From the NCBI GenBank assembly GCA_947493455.1, contig CANLRB010000001.1, positions 558,001 through 622,000 on the forward strand: a DNA stretch of 64,000 nucleotides, given 5' to 3'. Made by a program: the position numbers and the translations under genes. This document shows positions 46,375 to 58,136 of the stretch, in pieces; position 1 is the first letter of the stretch; every line of letters starts with the position of its first letter. This DNA is from an uncultured Pseudoalteromonas sp. (GTDB lineage: Bacteria > Pseudomonadota > Gammaproteobacteria > Enterobacterales > Alteromonadaceae). The notes beneath the pieces are model-generated. The model saw nothing but the letters and a program-made list of their open reading frames with translations. It was not told the DNA's origin and ran no database searches.

Positions 46375-49300
46375 TTAATTAAACCGTAGACTATATTCCT
46401 GCATATTAATTAGGGTGTTGATAAGCCCAATTTGGTCATTGCTATCAAGTTGGCTTATCGCATTGGTGTACTCACTGTTATTCGGGTCACGTTGCAGTAA
46501 GCCGTTGTAAAGTAATACGCTATTTACTTTACTTGTCGCTTTTCGTTTACCCTCATTTGAATCGCTAAAGCCGCTTAGCAATTCACCGCGAGAGGTGCCG
46601 TTGGCAAGCTTGTTCAACCAGAATTGTTTACCGCCATCATCCACATTACGGGATAACACGTTTTGGTACACTAAATCGATAAAGTCACTGTCATTAAGTG
46701 CACCGTAGCGGTTTTGGAATTCCGTACTGCTTGCAAAAAAGTTCGCGATGTCTTTTATCTTCATACCACCATCTAATTTACCCTGCCAAAAACGCAAACC
46801 ATTGCGGTCTGGGCGGCGTAAAAACGCGGAGAAGAACAAACGTGCCACCGGTGTGTGATTTGTCACATAGTTGTCAGTGCCCATTAAGTTATCAAGCCAC
46901 TGACTCCGTGTTTGTGTTACAAGCAGCATCACATCGTTTGCCACTTGTGTGAGTGACCATTGCTCTGTCATTAAATCCCGATAGCTTTGTTTTACAAACG
47001 CCGTGTCATTGCTCTCAACATCATTGTCTTTTAGTTCCGGATTTGTGCCGTCAATAAATTCAATGCCATCAATCACCCCATCACCGTCTGTATCGTTGCT
47101 CGCTGGGGTCAAGCCCGTCATTACACGTGTTTTAAACTTATCGCTTGCAAGTAGCTCACGCATCACACTGTAGGTACTTTGTTCGCTATCGACTCGGGTT
47201 ACAAACGTGTTCAGTTCATCATCGCTGTATTGGTGACGTGTTATCAGTAATGAAAGCACGCGCATACGCTCTAACTTATCAATGCGGTTAATGTACTCGT
47301 TTGATTCTACAAACCCGAGCATCATATCTGCACGACTTGACGCACCACTGTCTAAGCGGCCTAACCAGTAGTTATAACCCCCCGCATCGGCTTGGCGGTT
47401 CATCACATTGCGATAAACAAGCTCGACAAACTCACCATTACTCAGCGAGCCATAACGGTTTTGGAACTCGTTTGAATTTACAAACCCAGTCACTACTGCA
47501 AGGCGTGATAGTCCGGTATTCAGTCGCTTACGATAGTGCGCTGCACCGCCTGCTTCGGCATCTCGCATCATCACCGCTTTATACACACGACCAATAAAGC
47601 CCATTTGCGCCAACTGATAATCCGTTAATAAATCACTGTAAAGCAGTGCAATATTCGTATCACCGTTATTAAGTTGTGACACTAAACTTGCAAGTGTATT
47701 GTCATCAACAAACAAGTGCTGTGCATCCACATACGCTAAGCGCACTAAGTTCTCTACCGACTCAGCCGATTTACTGAATACATCATTATCTTTGACTGAC
47801 TCATCACTGTTATTTAAACGCTCAAAATAAAGTGGTCGACCGTCATTATCGGTATCTTGCCACACATCCAGGTTTGAATTGATATCAAGCCCTAATAAGG
47901 TTTCAACATCATCGGTTACACCGTCACCATCGGTGTCTGTATCGGTCCAGCGCTTATCATTGGTCGGATACGCATCATCGCCATCCAAAATACCATCACC
48001 GTCACTGTCGTTACTGTTTGGGTTTGTCCCTAGTTCAAATTCTTCGAGGTTGGTCAAGCCGTCATTGTCAGCATCTAAGAGTGCATCGTTTGCATCCAAT
48101 GGGTCTAAACCGTTGGCAAGCTCATAGTCATCCGGCAATCCGTCATTATCATCATCAAGGTCGATAAAGTTCGGTATGCCATCGCCATCAGCATCCCCCC
48201 CACTTTTACTTGCATCAAGCGGATATTCATCAAGATTATCCTTTACCCCATCGCCATCATAATCAACAAACGTTCCACCAATGTCATAGTTAAACACATG
48301 GCGGTTATGGTTAAACAACTTCGTTACTTTGGGGGTCGTTAAATAGCGTACACCCTCGGTTGATGTATTTTTAAGTTCAAGAATGTTGAAGTATGAATTT
48401 GTCGTATCTGCGAAATAAATAATTTGTTTTTGATTCCCAGAGAGTACAACTTTATGCGTTCCCGACGTATAAAAATTGTAATGCGGATTATTACCACTAG
48501 TACTGGTTGATAATTGTGTAAAGTCCCCTTTCACTTCTAACGTGCCTGCGATAAAACGATTATGGTCGCTTCTTGTCGCCCCATAATCTGAATCCATCAC
48601 AAAATCACCGTAGATCTTGATATAGTCTGCACTATTGGTCATCACTAAACGGCCTGTACTCAAACCATATTGATTGTTCCCTTCCACTTTTTGAATACGA
48701 TAATCACCTTTCACCACAAGGGTCCCGCTCGCAATAGTCAATATGCCATGCTGATGGAACACGTTACCTTCTACTGTTAAGGTTTTACCATTTAAGTTTA
48801 AGTTTCCATCACTGCGACTTAAATTCAAATGCCCTTTGATAGTGATGTTTTCAGTCAACGTCCACGCCTTTGCTAAATACAATGGATTCAATTTGGCGCC
48901 ATTAGTGATTAATTTATTTGCGTTAAACCCGTTAGCAAAAACAACGTGCTCTGCAGAGGTATTCGCGAGCTCTAATACATTAAAAAATGAATTAGTCGCA
49001 CTATCTGCAAACGAAATCACCTGCTTTTGACTCCCAGAGAGCACCACTTTGTGCGTGCCCGATGTATGAAAATTATAATGCGGATTATTGCCACTAGTAC
49101 TGGTTGATAATTGTGTAAAGTCCCCTTTCACTTCTAACGTGCCTGCGATAAAACGATTATGGTAGCTTCTTGTCGCCCCATAATCTGAATCCATCACAAA
49201 ATCACCATAGACCTTGATATAGTCTGCACTATTGGTCATCACTAAACGCCCTGTACTCAAACCATATTGATTGTTTTCACCCACTGATTGAATACGATAA

Positions 49301-52300
49301 TTACCTTTCACCACAAGTGTCCCGCCCGCAATAGTCAGCACACCATGCTGATGGTACAAGTGACCTTCTACCGTTAACGTTTTGCCATTTAAGTTTAAGT
49401 TTCCTTGACTGTGACTTAAATTCAAATCTCCTTTGATGGTGATGTTTTCAGTCAATGTCCACGCCTTTGAAATAACCAATGGGTTTAATTTAGCACCATT
49501 GGTAATTAACCTCACCACATTAAACCCGTTAGCAAAAACCACATGCTCTGTAGAGGTATTCGCGAGCTCTAATTCATTAAAAAATGAATAGCTCGAGCTA
49601 TCAGCGAAAGAAATAATTTGTTTTTGATTCCCAGAGAGTACAACTTTATGCGTTCCCGACGTATAAAAATTGTAATGCGGATTATTACCACTGGTACTGG
49701 TCGATAATTGTGTGAAGTCTCCTTTCACTTCTAACGTGCCTGCGATAAAACGATTATGGTCGCTTCTTAACGCGCCATAACCTGAATCCATCACGAAATC
49801 ACCGTAAACCTTGATATAGTCGGCACTATTCACCATCACCAAACGGCCCGAGCTCGAACTATATTGATTGTTTTCACGTACTGATTGAATACGATAATCA
49901 CCGTTAACTACAAGTGTCCCACCCGCAAGAGTCAATACGCCATGTTGATGGTACAAGTGACCTTCTACCGTTAACGTTTTGCCATTTAAGTTCAAATTAC
50001 CGTGGTGATGCCATAAGTTTAAATCCCCTTTGATGGTGATGTTTTCAGTGAGCGTCCACGCCTTTGCTAAATACAATGGATTCAATTTGGCGCCATTGGT
50101 GATTAATTTTTTTGCATTAAACCCACTTGAAAACTCAACATGCTCTGTAGAGGTATTCGCGAGCTCTAATTCATTAAAAAATGAATTGCTCGAGCTATCT
50201 GCAAACGAAATCACCTGCTTTTGATTCCCAGAGAGCACCACTTTGTGCGTTCCCGACGTATAAAAGTTGTAATGCGGATTATTACCACTGGTACTCGTCG
50301 ATAATTGTGTGAAGGCTCCTTTCACTTCTAACGTGCCTGCGATAAAACGATTATGGTCGCTTCTTAACGCGCCATAACCTGAATCCATCACGAAATCACC
50401 GTAAACCTTGATATAATCTGCACCATTCACCATCACCAAACGGCCCGAGCTCGAACTATATTGATTGTTTTCACGTACTGATTGAATACGATAATCACCG
50501 TTAACTACAAGTGTCCCACCCGCAAGAGTCAATACGCCATCTTGATGGTACAAGTGACCTTCTACCGTTAACGTTTTGCCATTTAAATTCAAATTACCTT
50601 GGTGATGCCATAAGTTTAAATCCCCTTTGATGGTGATGTTTTCAGTCAACTTCCACGCCTTTGCTAAATACAATGGATTCAATTTGGCGCCATTAGTGAT
50701 TAATTTTTTTGCATTAAACCCACTTGAAAACTCAACGTGGTCTAGCGATGTATTCGCGAGCTCCAATACATTAAAAAATGAATTGCTCGAGCTATCAGCG
50801 AAAGAAATAATTTGTTTTTGATTCCCAGAGAGTACAACTTTATGCGTTCCCGACGTATAAAAATTGTAATGCGGATTATTACCACTGGTACTGGTCGATA
50901 ATTGTGTGAAGTCTCCTTTGACTTCTAACGTGCCTGCAATAAAACGATTATGGTCGCTTCTTATCGCGCCATAACCTGAATCCATCACGAAATAACCCAA
51001 AACAAGCACATAATCGTGCTCATTATTCATATGAATGCGACCGGTACTATAGCTATATCCACTGGTTTTGGAATTATCGATCGACTGTATTCGGTAATCA
51101 TGCTTAACAATTAACGAGCCATTATTTATATCAAGCAAGCCACCTGCTTGAATAAAGTCACCATCAACGATGAGCGTTTGCCCTTCAAGGTCGATATTGA
51201 CATTTTGTACATGTAAGTTATCTGTGATTTGCACCGGTAGCTGAGCAACCGTGGTAGTATAAGTTTGACCATTTGACGTATAACTACATGTCGTACCTGA
51301 TGGCCTATATACGGTTACAAGCACACTGCCGTTGTCGCCGCAATATGCCGTATATTGATTTAATGTAAGGGTTGTTGAGGGCTTTGGCGGACGAACGGCG
51401 CTGCTGACATACACAGTTTTTTCAACTTGCACACCACCAAAACTAGTAGTTATCACGATGTTTTCGCCAGTATTTGCCACTGAACCCGTTGTTAAATAAC
51501 CATCACTGGTAATATTCATACCTGCGCCCGTAACGTGCCAGCTATCTGCTACTTGGTCTTGAATCGTCCCATTTGCATACGTTACTTTGAGCTGATAGTG
51601 CGCATTACTATGTTCAGAAACGGTTGACGCACCCAACATCTCAAGTGTAATACCATTGTTATCACCATTCGGCGCCGCGGCTAAATACGGTAAGATATTT
51701 GCGATTGGGTCGAGTGTAGTGTTTTTACTTGGTGCGGCCCATTGACGGCTGCCTTCGCGCACTTCTACATGCACATGCCAAGCATTACCAGCCCCTTGTG
51801 AGCCCTGAATACCGAGTCGATCGCCCACATTAACAATATCACCAACTGCCACATCAATTTGATACGCGTGCAAATAAATGACACTAATGTTTTTATCGGC
51901 ATCAAATACACTAATTAAGTGATACGGACCATCCGTTTTCGCTGCAATTACTTTACCACTGCTCACTGAATAAAACGGTTCTAAATAATTGCTCGGATTA
52001 CCGCCAACCACATTCTTGGTCTGCATATCAATGCCTTGGTGACCATGCTCATCATAATAGGCAGGGTCCAAATCACCCCAATCGTTATAGCTATAATTGA
52101 CACCATTGGTACCGTCTAGTTCGTCAACCGGTATATCAAATAAGAAACACGCTATCATCTTATTTGGTGAACTCGATGAACATTTTCCTTGGACTGGGGT
52201 TACAGTACCATCATTAGGGTTTGTTCCAGATCCCACTTCGTAGCCGTCGCTAAAACCATCCCCGTCAGAATCCGCATTAGCAGGATCGGTGCCGTTTTGA

Positions 52301-55300
52301 AATTCTTCTAAGTTTGTTAAGCCGTCATTATCGCTATCAAGCGCAGCATCAGCCGCATTAAGTGGGTCAAACCCATGAGTAACTTCCCAAGTATCTGGCA
52401 AGCCATCATTGTCATCATCTAAATCACAGACATTACCTAACGTATCTCCATCGGTATTCAGTTGGTTTGAATTTGCAATCGTTGGGCAATTATCAACATC
52501 ATTAGCAACCCCATCACCATCAGTGTCAATGGCCTGATCCGTGACGATAAATTTAATGTTGTAATCATGGTAAAGACCGTGTGGGTCGGTTGCACGAACG
52601 GTTATAAAATCGGTACCAATTTGCCCGGTAGTGTTACTTTCATAAATAAAGCTGCCAATATTGGTTTCCGGAATACTCAACGTACCATAACTACCATTTG
52701 TAATGATTTCTAATGAAACACCCTCCTCATCAAAGTCAATGCTAGAAATTAGGCCACTTTCGATTTGTCCAGGACGTACAATGAATGTTTGCTTTAGGAT
52801 AAAAGGCTGATTGTTATCGGTTTGTATTTGTTTAAACGGGTTATTCGGGTATTCGTCTTTATGATCGCCAACGCCATCGTTATCGCTATCACGATACGTA
52901 ATCGCAAAATCAATTCGTTTAGCTGAAGCAACATTGCCAACAGGGTTTACTACCATTACAAATAGCGATTGATTATCACTTTGATGGCCCACATCCCAAT
53001 TTGTTGCAATATCAATTGGGTTTGCGATAAGCTCTGCAGCCGTTCGCTCAAAAACAGTATTTTGTCCTGTCACTACAAGTTTTAGCTGCAAGCTGTCTAA
53101 CGCGCGCGATTTGGCGTCAGTTACTACGTCATTGATAACTTCATAACCTTTTACGTCTAAGCCAGTTAGACCATTAATCGTAAAACTTTGTCCAGCAGCG
53201 AGCCCCGGTTGCATTACATCATTTAGTTCAACGTCACTTAAGTTTGTCGAAATATCTTGCAATCGAGGTGTCTGCAATATTTTCACAGCAATATTGGCAG
53301 CTTCAAGACGAGTCAGAATATGCTTTGGCACAAAACGATCATCAAGCTTTTGATGATATCCATAGAATGTGGCTATCCGTGCTGAGTCATAAGATGCTTC
53401 ATCTGTAAATGAAGCATGGTCGGTAAAACGGTAAAGCTCACTATTTACAATGTCGATCGGATCCCAAAGAGAGAGCATTTGACGCACAATTCCAGAAATC
53501 CACTCACGCGTTACCGAACCTGCAGGTTCAAAGCCTACGGTCAGTGATATCGCTGATTGATTTGAATCATTTGCCCGCTTAATTGCACCAGTTCGAACCG
53601 CCAACTCTAAATAAGGTGCTGCCCAGCCAAAATCTCTAACTACACCTTGCCCGTCAGTCACAAGCAACTCTGGATAATATGCGATGGTTTCTGGGTATTC
53701 TAAAATGTCGCTTTTAATTGCAGCACGAGCGATTAACGCCAGAGCCTCCGCTTGATTAATATACGCGTTTGGTAAAAATTTTCGCGTATTTTCTCCGCCA
53801 TCAGGGTGCCCAATTGCAACACCATTCAAGGCCAAATAATGAATATCAGCCCAATTTTTATCACTTCTTGCAATATCTGAAAATATAAATGGCATCGTCA
53901 CGCCGTCTGTCACTACGACATTGATTTGTTTCGAAACCGGATCAGCTTTATTGTCCGATGCTTTAATCAAAACGGGATAAACACCTGCCTGAGTAAATGT
54001 ATGAGTATATTCGGGCACACCAATTTCATTAATAATTGCACCTGGTCCGTCAAGCGAAAAAGTTAATGTATCGTTATCGGGGTCGGTTGCATCAACCCAT
54101 GTCCTCAAAGTGTGATTCACTTCAACAACATGGTTAGTTTGAGTCAAAACTGAAAATTTCGGTTTTCGGTTTGTCGATAATGTTAACCAAAAACGATTCG
54201 ACTGTGAGTTAGAGATTTCCAGTTCCCTATCGTGTTGGTCGACAAATTTGAGTTCTACTTTTTTGCTCGCTTTACCAGCATGAGATAAATTAAATGGCAA
54301 TAATACATCAAATGAATTGAATGCAAGTTTATTTGGTATAGCGATCCGTTGCCCCGCAGTAACACCGGTTCCGGCATCAGCAAAAGTGACAACCGCACTT
54401 ACGTTAAGTAAATCTGTATCGCCCGCTCTAAATTGCCACTTTTTAACGCCTTCGCCAACCTTATAACTATTATCGAGATAATTTTCAGAGATAAACGTTA
54501 TTTGTGGGTTACTTGTCGCTGTATCTATGAGGTAGGTTGCAACAGATTTCAAAAAGAATATATGTGAGTTAGAGTCAACTACCGCCGATTGTATTGAATA
54601 ATAGCCTGCACCACTTAAGTTTGTAATTTGAACACGATTGTCAGATTGCAAAGTGCCGCTGGTTTTAACTACATCTCCATTTTGGCTTAGTAGCGTAAAT
54701 TCAATGTCATCATCCGTTGTTGCCGCGGTTTGATCATGGAGTATTACCTCATAACTCTCACTACTATTTAGGTAAAAATAGAAGTTATCTTCCTCATCTT
54801 GCGTGTATTTATTAGCGTTAGCTGTACGAACTGAAATGCGCCAAGGGTCCCGTGGTCGTGTTGAAGTTAAGTCTTGATACTGCAAACTAACCGTTTGGTT
54901 ATGAGTCAAACTTGTCGAATTACCATTCGACTCTAGAACTCGCGGATCAGATACGCTAATTCTAATTTGATAATGCCCTATCAACCCCTCTTTATTTACA
55001 AATGCTTCGCGATGATGGACCGGCAATGTAAAAGAAATACGATATGAATCCGTTGCTAAATCCCAAACAGCGAGTCTTGCTTCTTCAAACAAAGGATTTC
55101 CTGATTCGCTGTCTACTACTTGCACCTCGATTGTATTTGATAAATCGGTCGCCAACGCAACGCCGGAGCACAATAAAAATTCCGAAGGAAATAGATAAGT
55201 TACGTCAATCCTGCTCGAGTTATTACTGAATGCCTTAATTAGTTCAATGTCGTTAAGCGTCGCGTTCGTTTTGTCACAGAATGCCGTATATGCGGGGATG

Positions 55301-57651
55301 ATTCTGTGTTCCGGAATTACAATGGATTTGACATCCTCGTTACCGCGTCTAACTTGAGATAGTGGGACAGAATAAAAATGTGTTTCAGGCACACTTAAGT
55401 CAAAGTCATAGTTAATAAGCGCTGCGTCTTTATCGTTGCGAGTTGAACCTATACCGAGAGGCTTTTTATAGCCAACCATTGAGTGATGTAAACCAACGGA
55501 GTCAACTTCATATCCATCGAGCACGAGTAAACTATCGAGATGAAGGCTTCGTTTCAGTGTCGTACCAACAGGAAGTATTTGTTTATTTGAAATATGGTTG
55601 CTGTCGTTTTGTCTCACTTGATAAGTTAATGCTGCATGCTCCGTTAAAATTTGTTTTATTAATCGGACCGCTTTATCACTGTCATAGTGAGCCCCAAGAA
55701 TAGAATCGATAATGGTATTTGCGCCATAAAACTCTTTAAGCGATATCCCTATAGCTGGTTTTTGGTTTACATAGGCATCAAATAAACTATCGATACTATT
55801 TGCTTCTATGTCACCACTGCCAATTGATAAGCCCAAATCGTTCATCATGCAGGGCACACAGCCTCTATAAGTACGCAAATAGTGGTCGATGAATTCTAGG
55901 GCAATAATATCGGTATACTCTTCCTGAGTCACCTGGCTTAAATTATATGCTGCAGCTAAATGTATCGCGATTTTAGCCGATTCGGTTGCTATAAACTTCG
56001 GCCCGAGTACCTTGGTCGCTTTTAACCCTTTGCCAAATTTCTTTAAATACCCTTTACCGAAAGCCGGTATCACACCATCTACTTTATCACCGTGCTGTAG
56101 CATGTTAGAAACAGTAAACAATAAAACTTGACCCCATCTAGATTCAAGTATGTTTGCTATTTTCGATTCGTTTAAATCAGAACCAAGTTTAGTTAACAGC
56201 GTTGCAATCCATGGGTTTGAATTAATTTTAGAGCCTTCAAGCGTATGTACTTTCGTGTTAAGTAACTCAAAGATAACTGAAATATGTGCGAGTGCCCGTG
56301 ATAGTTGTGTTTCACTTAGCTTGGTTTTCGCCAACTGCTTGTTTAGGTCTATATTTTTAACTATTTTTAGCCGTTTATGATATTTATCGCTTAACTGAGC
56401 TGCATTTTTTGCACTCGCGAATTGAGAAAACAAGCTCATTAAGTCAAATACTGCGTTAGCAATTGCAACTGCTTCTTCTGTATTTTGAATTCTTTCTTTA
56501 CTTTTACTTGAATCTAAATAGTTCACTTTTAACGCCATAAAATACATATAGCGGTCAATTTCTTCCTGTGAGGCGGTTTCTAGAAATTCATTAAAAGTAA
56601 CGTGTTGCAACTTATGGTCGGCAATTAGATTACGTTTTATATTTTTAACGTAATTTTTAGACTTATGTTGATCAAAATAAGTTGAGATAATAGGTGCTTG
56701 AATATTATATTCAGCCTCAGTTGCACCTTTAATTAAGCGATAGATTTCGAGCGTTTTCAACATATCTATCGTTACGGCTAGATTTGCTTTAAAAAACTGA
56801 CCTTGACCTAAGTGTTTATATATAGGAACGATATATGGAATCGGATCAGCCGCTGCGACAACTCTGACTATTTTTAAATGTTCATGTGTATCAACAAAAC
56901 TTTGATTGCCTATCGCAGGGGCACCATAGTTATAAACCATAACATTACTACTCGCGATCCCTCTTGATGTGATCGATGCAGCATAAAGTGATGCCATCGC
57001 ACCGCCTAAACTATGACCCGTTATAAAAAATAAATCATTCGCTGAAGGGTTATTAATAGCTTGAGAAAAGCTTTTAGAAACATTTGGAATTGTAACGCTA
57101 ATTTCTTTTGCGACAAACGCCTCCATCGCTGAATAAAAACCTGGGTGAACTTTTCCACCAAGTTGGTTACAAGAGTCAACATCAACAATACACGGCGCGG
57201 TCAAATCAATAATTAAATCGCTAAAATCTTCAGTTCCCCTAAACGCAACCACATAAAGGTTTTTATCTACTCCTCCCGCAGAAATAGTTTTATGAGCAAC
57301 TAATGCTTGCATTGATTTCAGCGCTGTCGTTGTGCCATGTCCGTGTTCAATTAAATTGCTCACAGTAAAACCGTTTGTGACAAGCCATGCATCTTGGGTT
57401 ACATCACCCGCATAAACTTCTTGTGAGACTTTTGCACCAAATAAAGCTACTCGCTCACGGTACATTGAGGTTGGAACAAACTCGTTATCACTCGGTTTAT
57501 CGAAGGCAAAGTCGGCGGGTTCTATTGCGACCGAATAAAACGACGTAAAAAATAAACAGAAACAAGATAGCCGCATTAGGTTGCGCATGCGTTTTGTCTG
57601 CTGAGAAATGAAAGTTATAACTTTAGAAAAGTGAGGTAATTGAGTACTCAT
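46375..57651 (-). CDS. Very large secreted protein: class 3 lipase, Ig-like, SLH, M23 peptidase, tandem repeats, DUF4214 module
   Basis: 3,758 residues; AGGGA lies 5 bases before ATG. A long basic N-region precedes the signal core ([14 protein letters not shown]). Residues about 50-330 are a class 3 lipase with Ser214 in [11 protein letters not shown] and a likely Asp269 (AAADPIPY). Ig/cadherin-like domains follow ([13 protein letters not shown]). Three SLH-like repeats span about 1,255-1,457 (FSDI...[32 protein letters not shown]). Calcium repeats come next, then an M23 peptidase at about 1,855-1,970 with HQGID and HVHVEV metal motifs. Five 199-residue repeats span about 2,150-3,120. Calcium repeats and the DUF4214 module end the protein. 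It probably acts on the cell surface or is released. First gene of a possible operon with the 1,585-residue giant. Confidence 0.85.
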   Translation of the reverse strand: MSTQLPHFSKVITFISQQTKRMRNLMRLSCFCLFFTSFYSVAIEPADFAFDKPSDNEFVPTSMYRERVALFGAKVSQEVYAGDVTQDAWLVTNGFTVSNLIEHGHGTTTALKSMQALVAHKTISAGGVDKNLYVVAFRGTEDFSDLIIDLTAPCIVDVDSCNQLGGKVHPGFYSAMEAFVAKEISVTIPNVSKSFSQAINNPSANDLFFITGHSLGGAMASLYAASITSRGIASSNVMVYNYGAPAIGNQSFVDTHEHLKIVRVVAAADPIPYIVPIYKHLGQGQFFKANLAVTIDMLKTLEIYRLIKGATEAEYNIQAPIISTYFDQHKSKNYVKNIKRNLIADHKLQHVTFNEFLETASQEEIDRYMYFMALKVNYLDSSKSKERIQNTEEAVAIANAVFDLMSLFSQFASAKNAAQLSDKYHKRLKIVKNIDLNKQLAKTKLSETQLSRALAHISVIFELLNTKVHTLEGSKINSNPWIATLLTKLGSDLNESKIANILESRWGQVLLFTVSNMLQHGDKVDGVIPAFGKGYLKKFGKGLKATKVLGPKFIATESAKIAIHLAAAYNLSQVTQEEYTDIIALEFIDHYLRTYRGCVPCMMNDLGLSIGSGDIEANSIDSLFDAYVNQKPAIGISLKEFYGANTIIDSILGAHYDSDKAVRLIKQILTEHAALTYQVRQNDSNHISNKQILPVGTTLKRSLHLDSLLVLDGYEVDSVGLHHSMVGYKKPLGIGSTRNDKDAALINYDFDLSVPETHFYSVPLSQVRRGNEDVKSIVIPEHRIIPAYTAFCDKTNATLNDIELIKAFSNNSSRIDVTYLFPSEFLLCSGVALATDLSNTIEVQVVDSESGNPLFEEARLAVWDLATDSYRISFTLPVHHREAFVNKEGLIGHYQIRISVSDPRVLESNGNSTSLTHNQTVSLQYQDLTSTRPRDPWRISVRTANANKYTQDEEDNFYFYLNSSESYEVILHDQTAATTDDDIEFTLLSQNGDVVKTSGTLQSDNRVQITNLSGAGYYSIQSAVVDSNSHIFFLKSVATYLIDTATSNPQITFISENYLDNSYKVGEGVKKWQFRAGDTDLLNVSAVVTFADAGTGVTAGQRIAIPNKLAFNSFDVLLPFNLSHAGKASKKVELKFVDQHDRELEISNSQSNRFWLTLSTNRKPKFSVLTQTNHVVEVNHTLRTWVDATDPDNDTLTFSLDGPGAIINEIGVPEYTHTFTQAGVYPVLIKASDNKADPVSKQINVVVTDGVTMPFIFSDIARSDKNWADIHYLALNGVAIGHPDGGENTRKFLPNAYINQAEALALIARAAIKSDILEYPETIAYYPELLVTDGQGVVRDFGWAAPYLELAVRTGAIKRANDSNQSAISLTVGFEPAGSVTREWISGIVRQMLSLWDPIDIVNSELYRFTDHASFTDEASYDSARIATFYGYHQKLDDRFVPKHILTRLEAANIAVKILQTPRLQDISTNLSDVELNDVMQPGLAAGQSFTINGLTGLDVKGYEVINDVVTDAKSRALDSLQLKLVVTGQNTVFERTAAELIANPIDIATNWDVGHQSDNQSLFVMVVNPVGNVASAKRIDFAITYRDSDNDGVGDHKDEYPNNPFKQIQTDNNQPFILKQTFIVRPGQIESGLISSIDFDEEGVSLEIITNGSYGTLSIPETNIGSFIYESNTTGQIGTDFITVRATDPHGLYHDYNIKFIVTDQAIDTDGDGVANDVDNCPTIANSNQLNTDGDTLGNVCDLDDDNDGLPDTWEVTHGFDPLNAADAALDSDNDGLTNLEEFQNGTDPANADSDGDGFSDGYEVGSGTNPNDGTVTPVQGKCSSSSPNKMIACFLFDIPVDELDGTNGVNYSYNDWGDLDPAYYDEHGHQGIDMQTKNVVGGNPSNYLEPFYSVSSGKVIAAKTDGPYHLISVFDADKNISVIYLHAYQIDVAVGDIVNVGDRLGIQGSQGAGNAWHVHVEVREGSRQWAAPSKNTTLDPIANILPYLAAAPNGDNNGITLEMLGASTVSEHSNAHYQLKVTYANGTIQDQVADSWHVTGAGMNITSDGYLTTGSVANTGENIVITTSFGGVQVEKTVYVSSAVRPPKPSTTLTLNQYTAYCGDNGSVLVTVYRPSGTTCSYTSNGQTYTTTVAQLPVQITDNLHVQNVNIDLEGQTLIVDGDFIQAGGLLDINNGSLIVKHDYRIQSIDNSKTSGYSYSTGRIHMNNEHDYVLVLGYFVMDSGYGAIRSDHNRFIAGTLEVKGDFTQLSTSTSGNNPHYNFYTSGTHKVVLSGNQKQIISFADSSSNSFFNVLELANTSLDHVEFSSGFNAKKLITNGAKLNPLYLAKAWKLTENITIKGDLNLWHHQGNLNLNGKTLTVEGHLYHQDGVLTLAGGTLVVNGDYRIQSVRENNQYSSSSGRLVMVNGADYIKVYGDFVMDSGYGALRSDHNRFIAGTLEVKGAFTQLSTSTSGNNPHYNFYTSGTHKVVLSGNQKQVISFADSSSNSFFNELELANTSTEHVEFSSGFNAKKLITNGAKLNPLYLAKAWTLTENITIKGDLNLWHHHGNLNLNGKTLTVEGHLYHQHGVLTLAGGTLVVNGDYRIQSVRENNQYSSSSGRLVMVNSADYIKVYGDFVMDSGYGALRSDHNRFIAGTLEVKGDFTQLSTSTSGNNPHYNFYTSGTHKVVLSGNQKQIISFADSSSYSFFNELELANTSTEHVVFANGFNVVRLITNGAKLNPLVISKAWTLTENITIKGDLNLSHSQGNLNLNGKTLTVEGHLYHQHGVLTIAGGTLVVKGNYRIQSVGENNQYGLSTGRLVMTNSADYIKVYGDFVMDSDYGATRSYHNRFIAGTLEVKGDFTQLSTSTSGNNPHYNFHTSGTHKVVLSGSQKQVISFADSATNSFFNVLELANTSAEHVVFANGFNANKLITNGAKLNPLYLAKAWTLTENITIKGHLNLSRSDGNLNLNGKTLTVEGNVFHQHGILTIASGTLVVKGDYRIQKVEGNNQYGLSTGRLVMTNSADYIKIYGDFVMDSDYGATRSDHNRFIAGTLEVKGDFTQLSTSTSGNNPHYNFYTSGTHKVVLSGNQKQIIYFADTTNSYFNILELKNTSTEGVRYLTTPKVTKLFNHNRHVFNYDIGGTFVDYDGDGVKDNLDEYPLDASKSGGDADGDGIPNFIDLDDDNDGLPDDYELANGLDPLDANDALLDADNDGLTNLEEFELGTNPNSNDSDGDGILDGDDAYPTNDKRWTDTDTDGDGVTDDVETLLGLDINSNLDVWQDTDNDGRPLYFERLNNSDESVKDNDVFSKSAESVENLVRLAYVDAQHLFVDDNTLASLVSQLNNGDTNIALLYSDLLTDYQLAQMGFIGRVYKAVMMRDAEAGGAAHYRKRLNTGLSRLAVVTGFVNSNEFQNRYGSLSNGEFVELVYRNVMNRQADAGGYNYWLGRLDSGASSRADMMLGFVESNEYINRIDKLERMRVLSLLITRHQYSDDELNTFVTRVDSEQSTYSVMRELLASDKFKTRVMTGLTPASNDTDGDGVIDGIEFIDGTNPELKDNDVESNDTAFVKQSYRDLMTEQWSLTQVANDVMLLVTQTRSQWLDNLMGTDNYVTNHTPVARLFFSAFLRRPDRNGLRFWQGKLDGGMKIKDIANFFASSTEFQNRYGALNDSDFIDLVYQNVLSRNVDDGGKQFWLNKLANGTSRGELLSGFSDSNEGKRKATSKVNSVLLYNGLLQRDPNNSEYTNAISQLDSNDQIGLINTLINMQEYSLRFN
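48290..51213 (-). repeat. Five tandem 597-base repeats in the lipase-M23 giant gene
   Basis: Copies start at 51213 (diverged first copy), 50640, 50043, 49446 and 48849 on the minus strand, an exact 597-base (199-residue) period. Each unit contains [63 protein letters not shown] and [15 protein letters not shown]. The pattern suggests a beta-helix or beta-solenoid rod. Some blocks are the same to the base between copies, which suggests recent exchange. Confidence 0.92.
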
Positions 57652-58136
57652 TTAAGTCCCTGTTTATTATTTTTTGCGCGAGTTCGATTTACGACTCTAT
57701 TTGGCTAAACCGCCAGATTTGCTTTTAACAACATCATAACGGTGCCAATTTAGGTAATCATTATACCTTTTATAGAAATGATTACTTTCGAAAAACCGCC
57801 AATTTGTTTTATAAATCGGTCAAATTACAAAGAGCGCTATAGTCAGCTTTTCTAGTCATAGTTATTTAAATACATAAACTTAACTTAATAAGTAAATTTA
57901 CTTATAAGAATGCGATGACTTGATAGTGCCTAACTGGTATTTAAATTTCCATGAACTCTTAACCTCATAAATACAACGCTAACCAATAATCAGGTAATAA
58001 ATTCTAAGCACTAAATTTAGTAAATTTGAATCATGATATTTGCTCAAAAAACAAAACTGCAATGTTTAATATCAGCAATAAAAAGCCCAAGCGATAATCG
58101 CTTGGGTTTTGCTTAACGTCTGCGTTAGCCTTTAAC
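57652..58136. promoter_or_regulatory. Upstream region of the lipase giant gene
   Basis: 485 bases without a gene. It has a direct repeat AAACCGCCA(g)ATTTG (57707 and 57793), CGGTCAAA at 57817, and the perfect palindrome TAAGTAAATTTACTTA at 57889-57904, which shares GTAAAYTTACTTAT with the propeller giant upstream region. The right end carries the terminator of the next gene. Confidence 0.5.
58083..58110. terminator. Terminator of the 1,016-residue secreted-protein gene
   Basis: CCCAAGCGA (58086-58094) and TCGCTTGGG (58098-58106) with a 3-base loop, flanked by AAAAG and TTTTG. It lies 27 bases after the stop of the minus-strand gene. Confidence 0.9.

Noticed and set aside
48836-50821. Repeated plus-strand frames of about 64 codons every 597 bases
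   Set aside because: They arise from the tandem repeats of the minus-strand gene read backwards.
46375-51213. The repeated DNA as a possible CRISPR array
   Set aside because: Units are 597 bases and coding, without short repeats and unique spacers.
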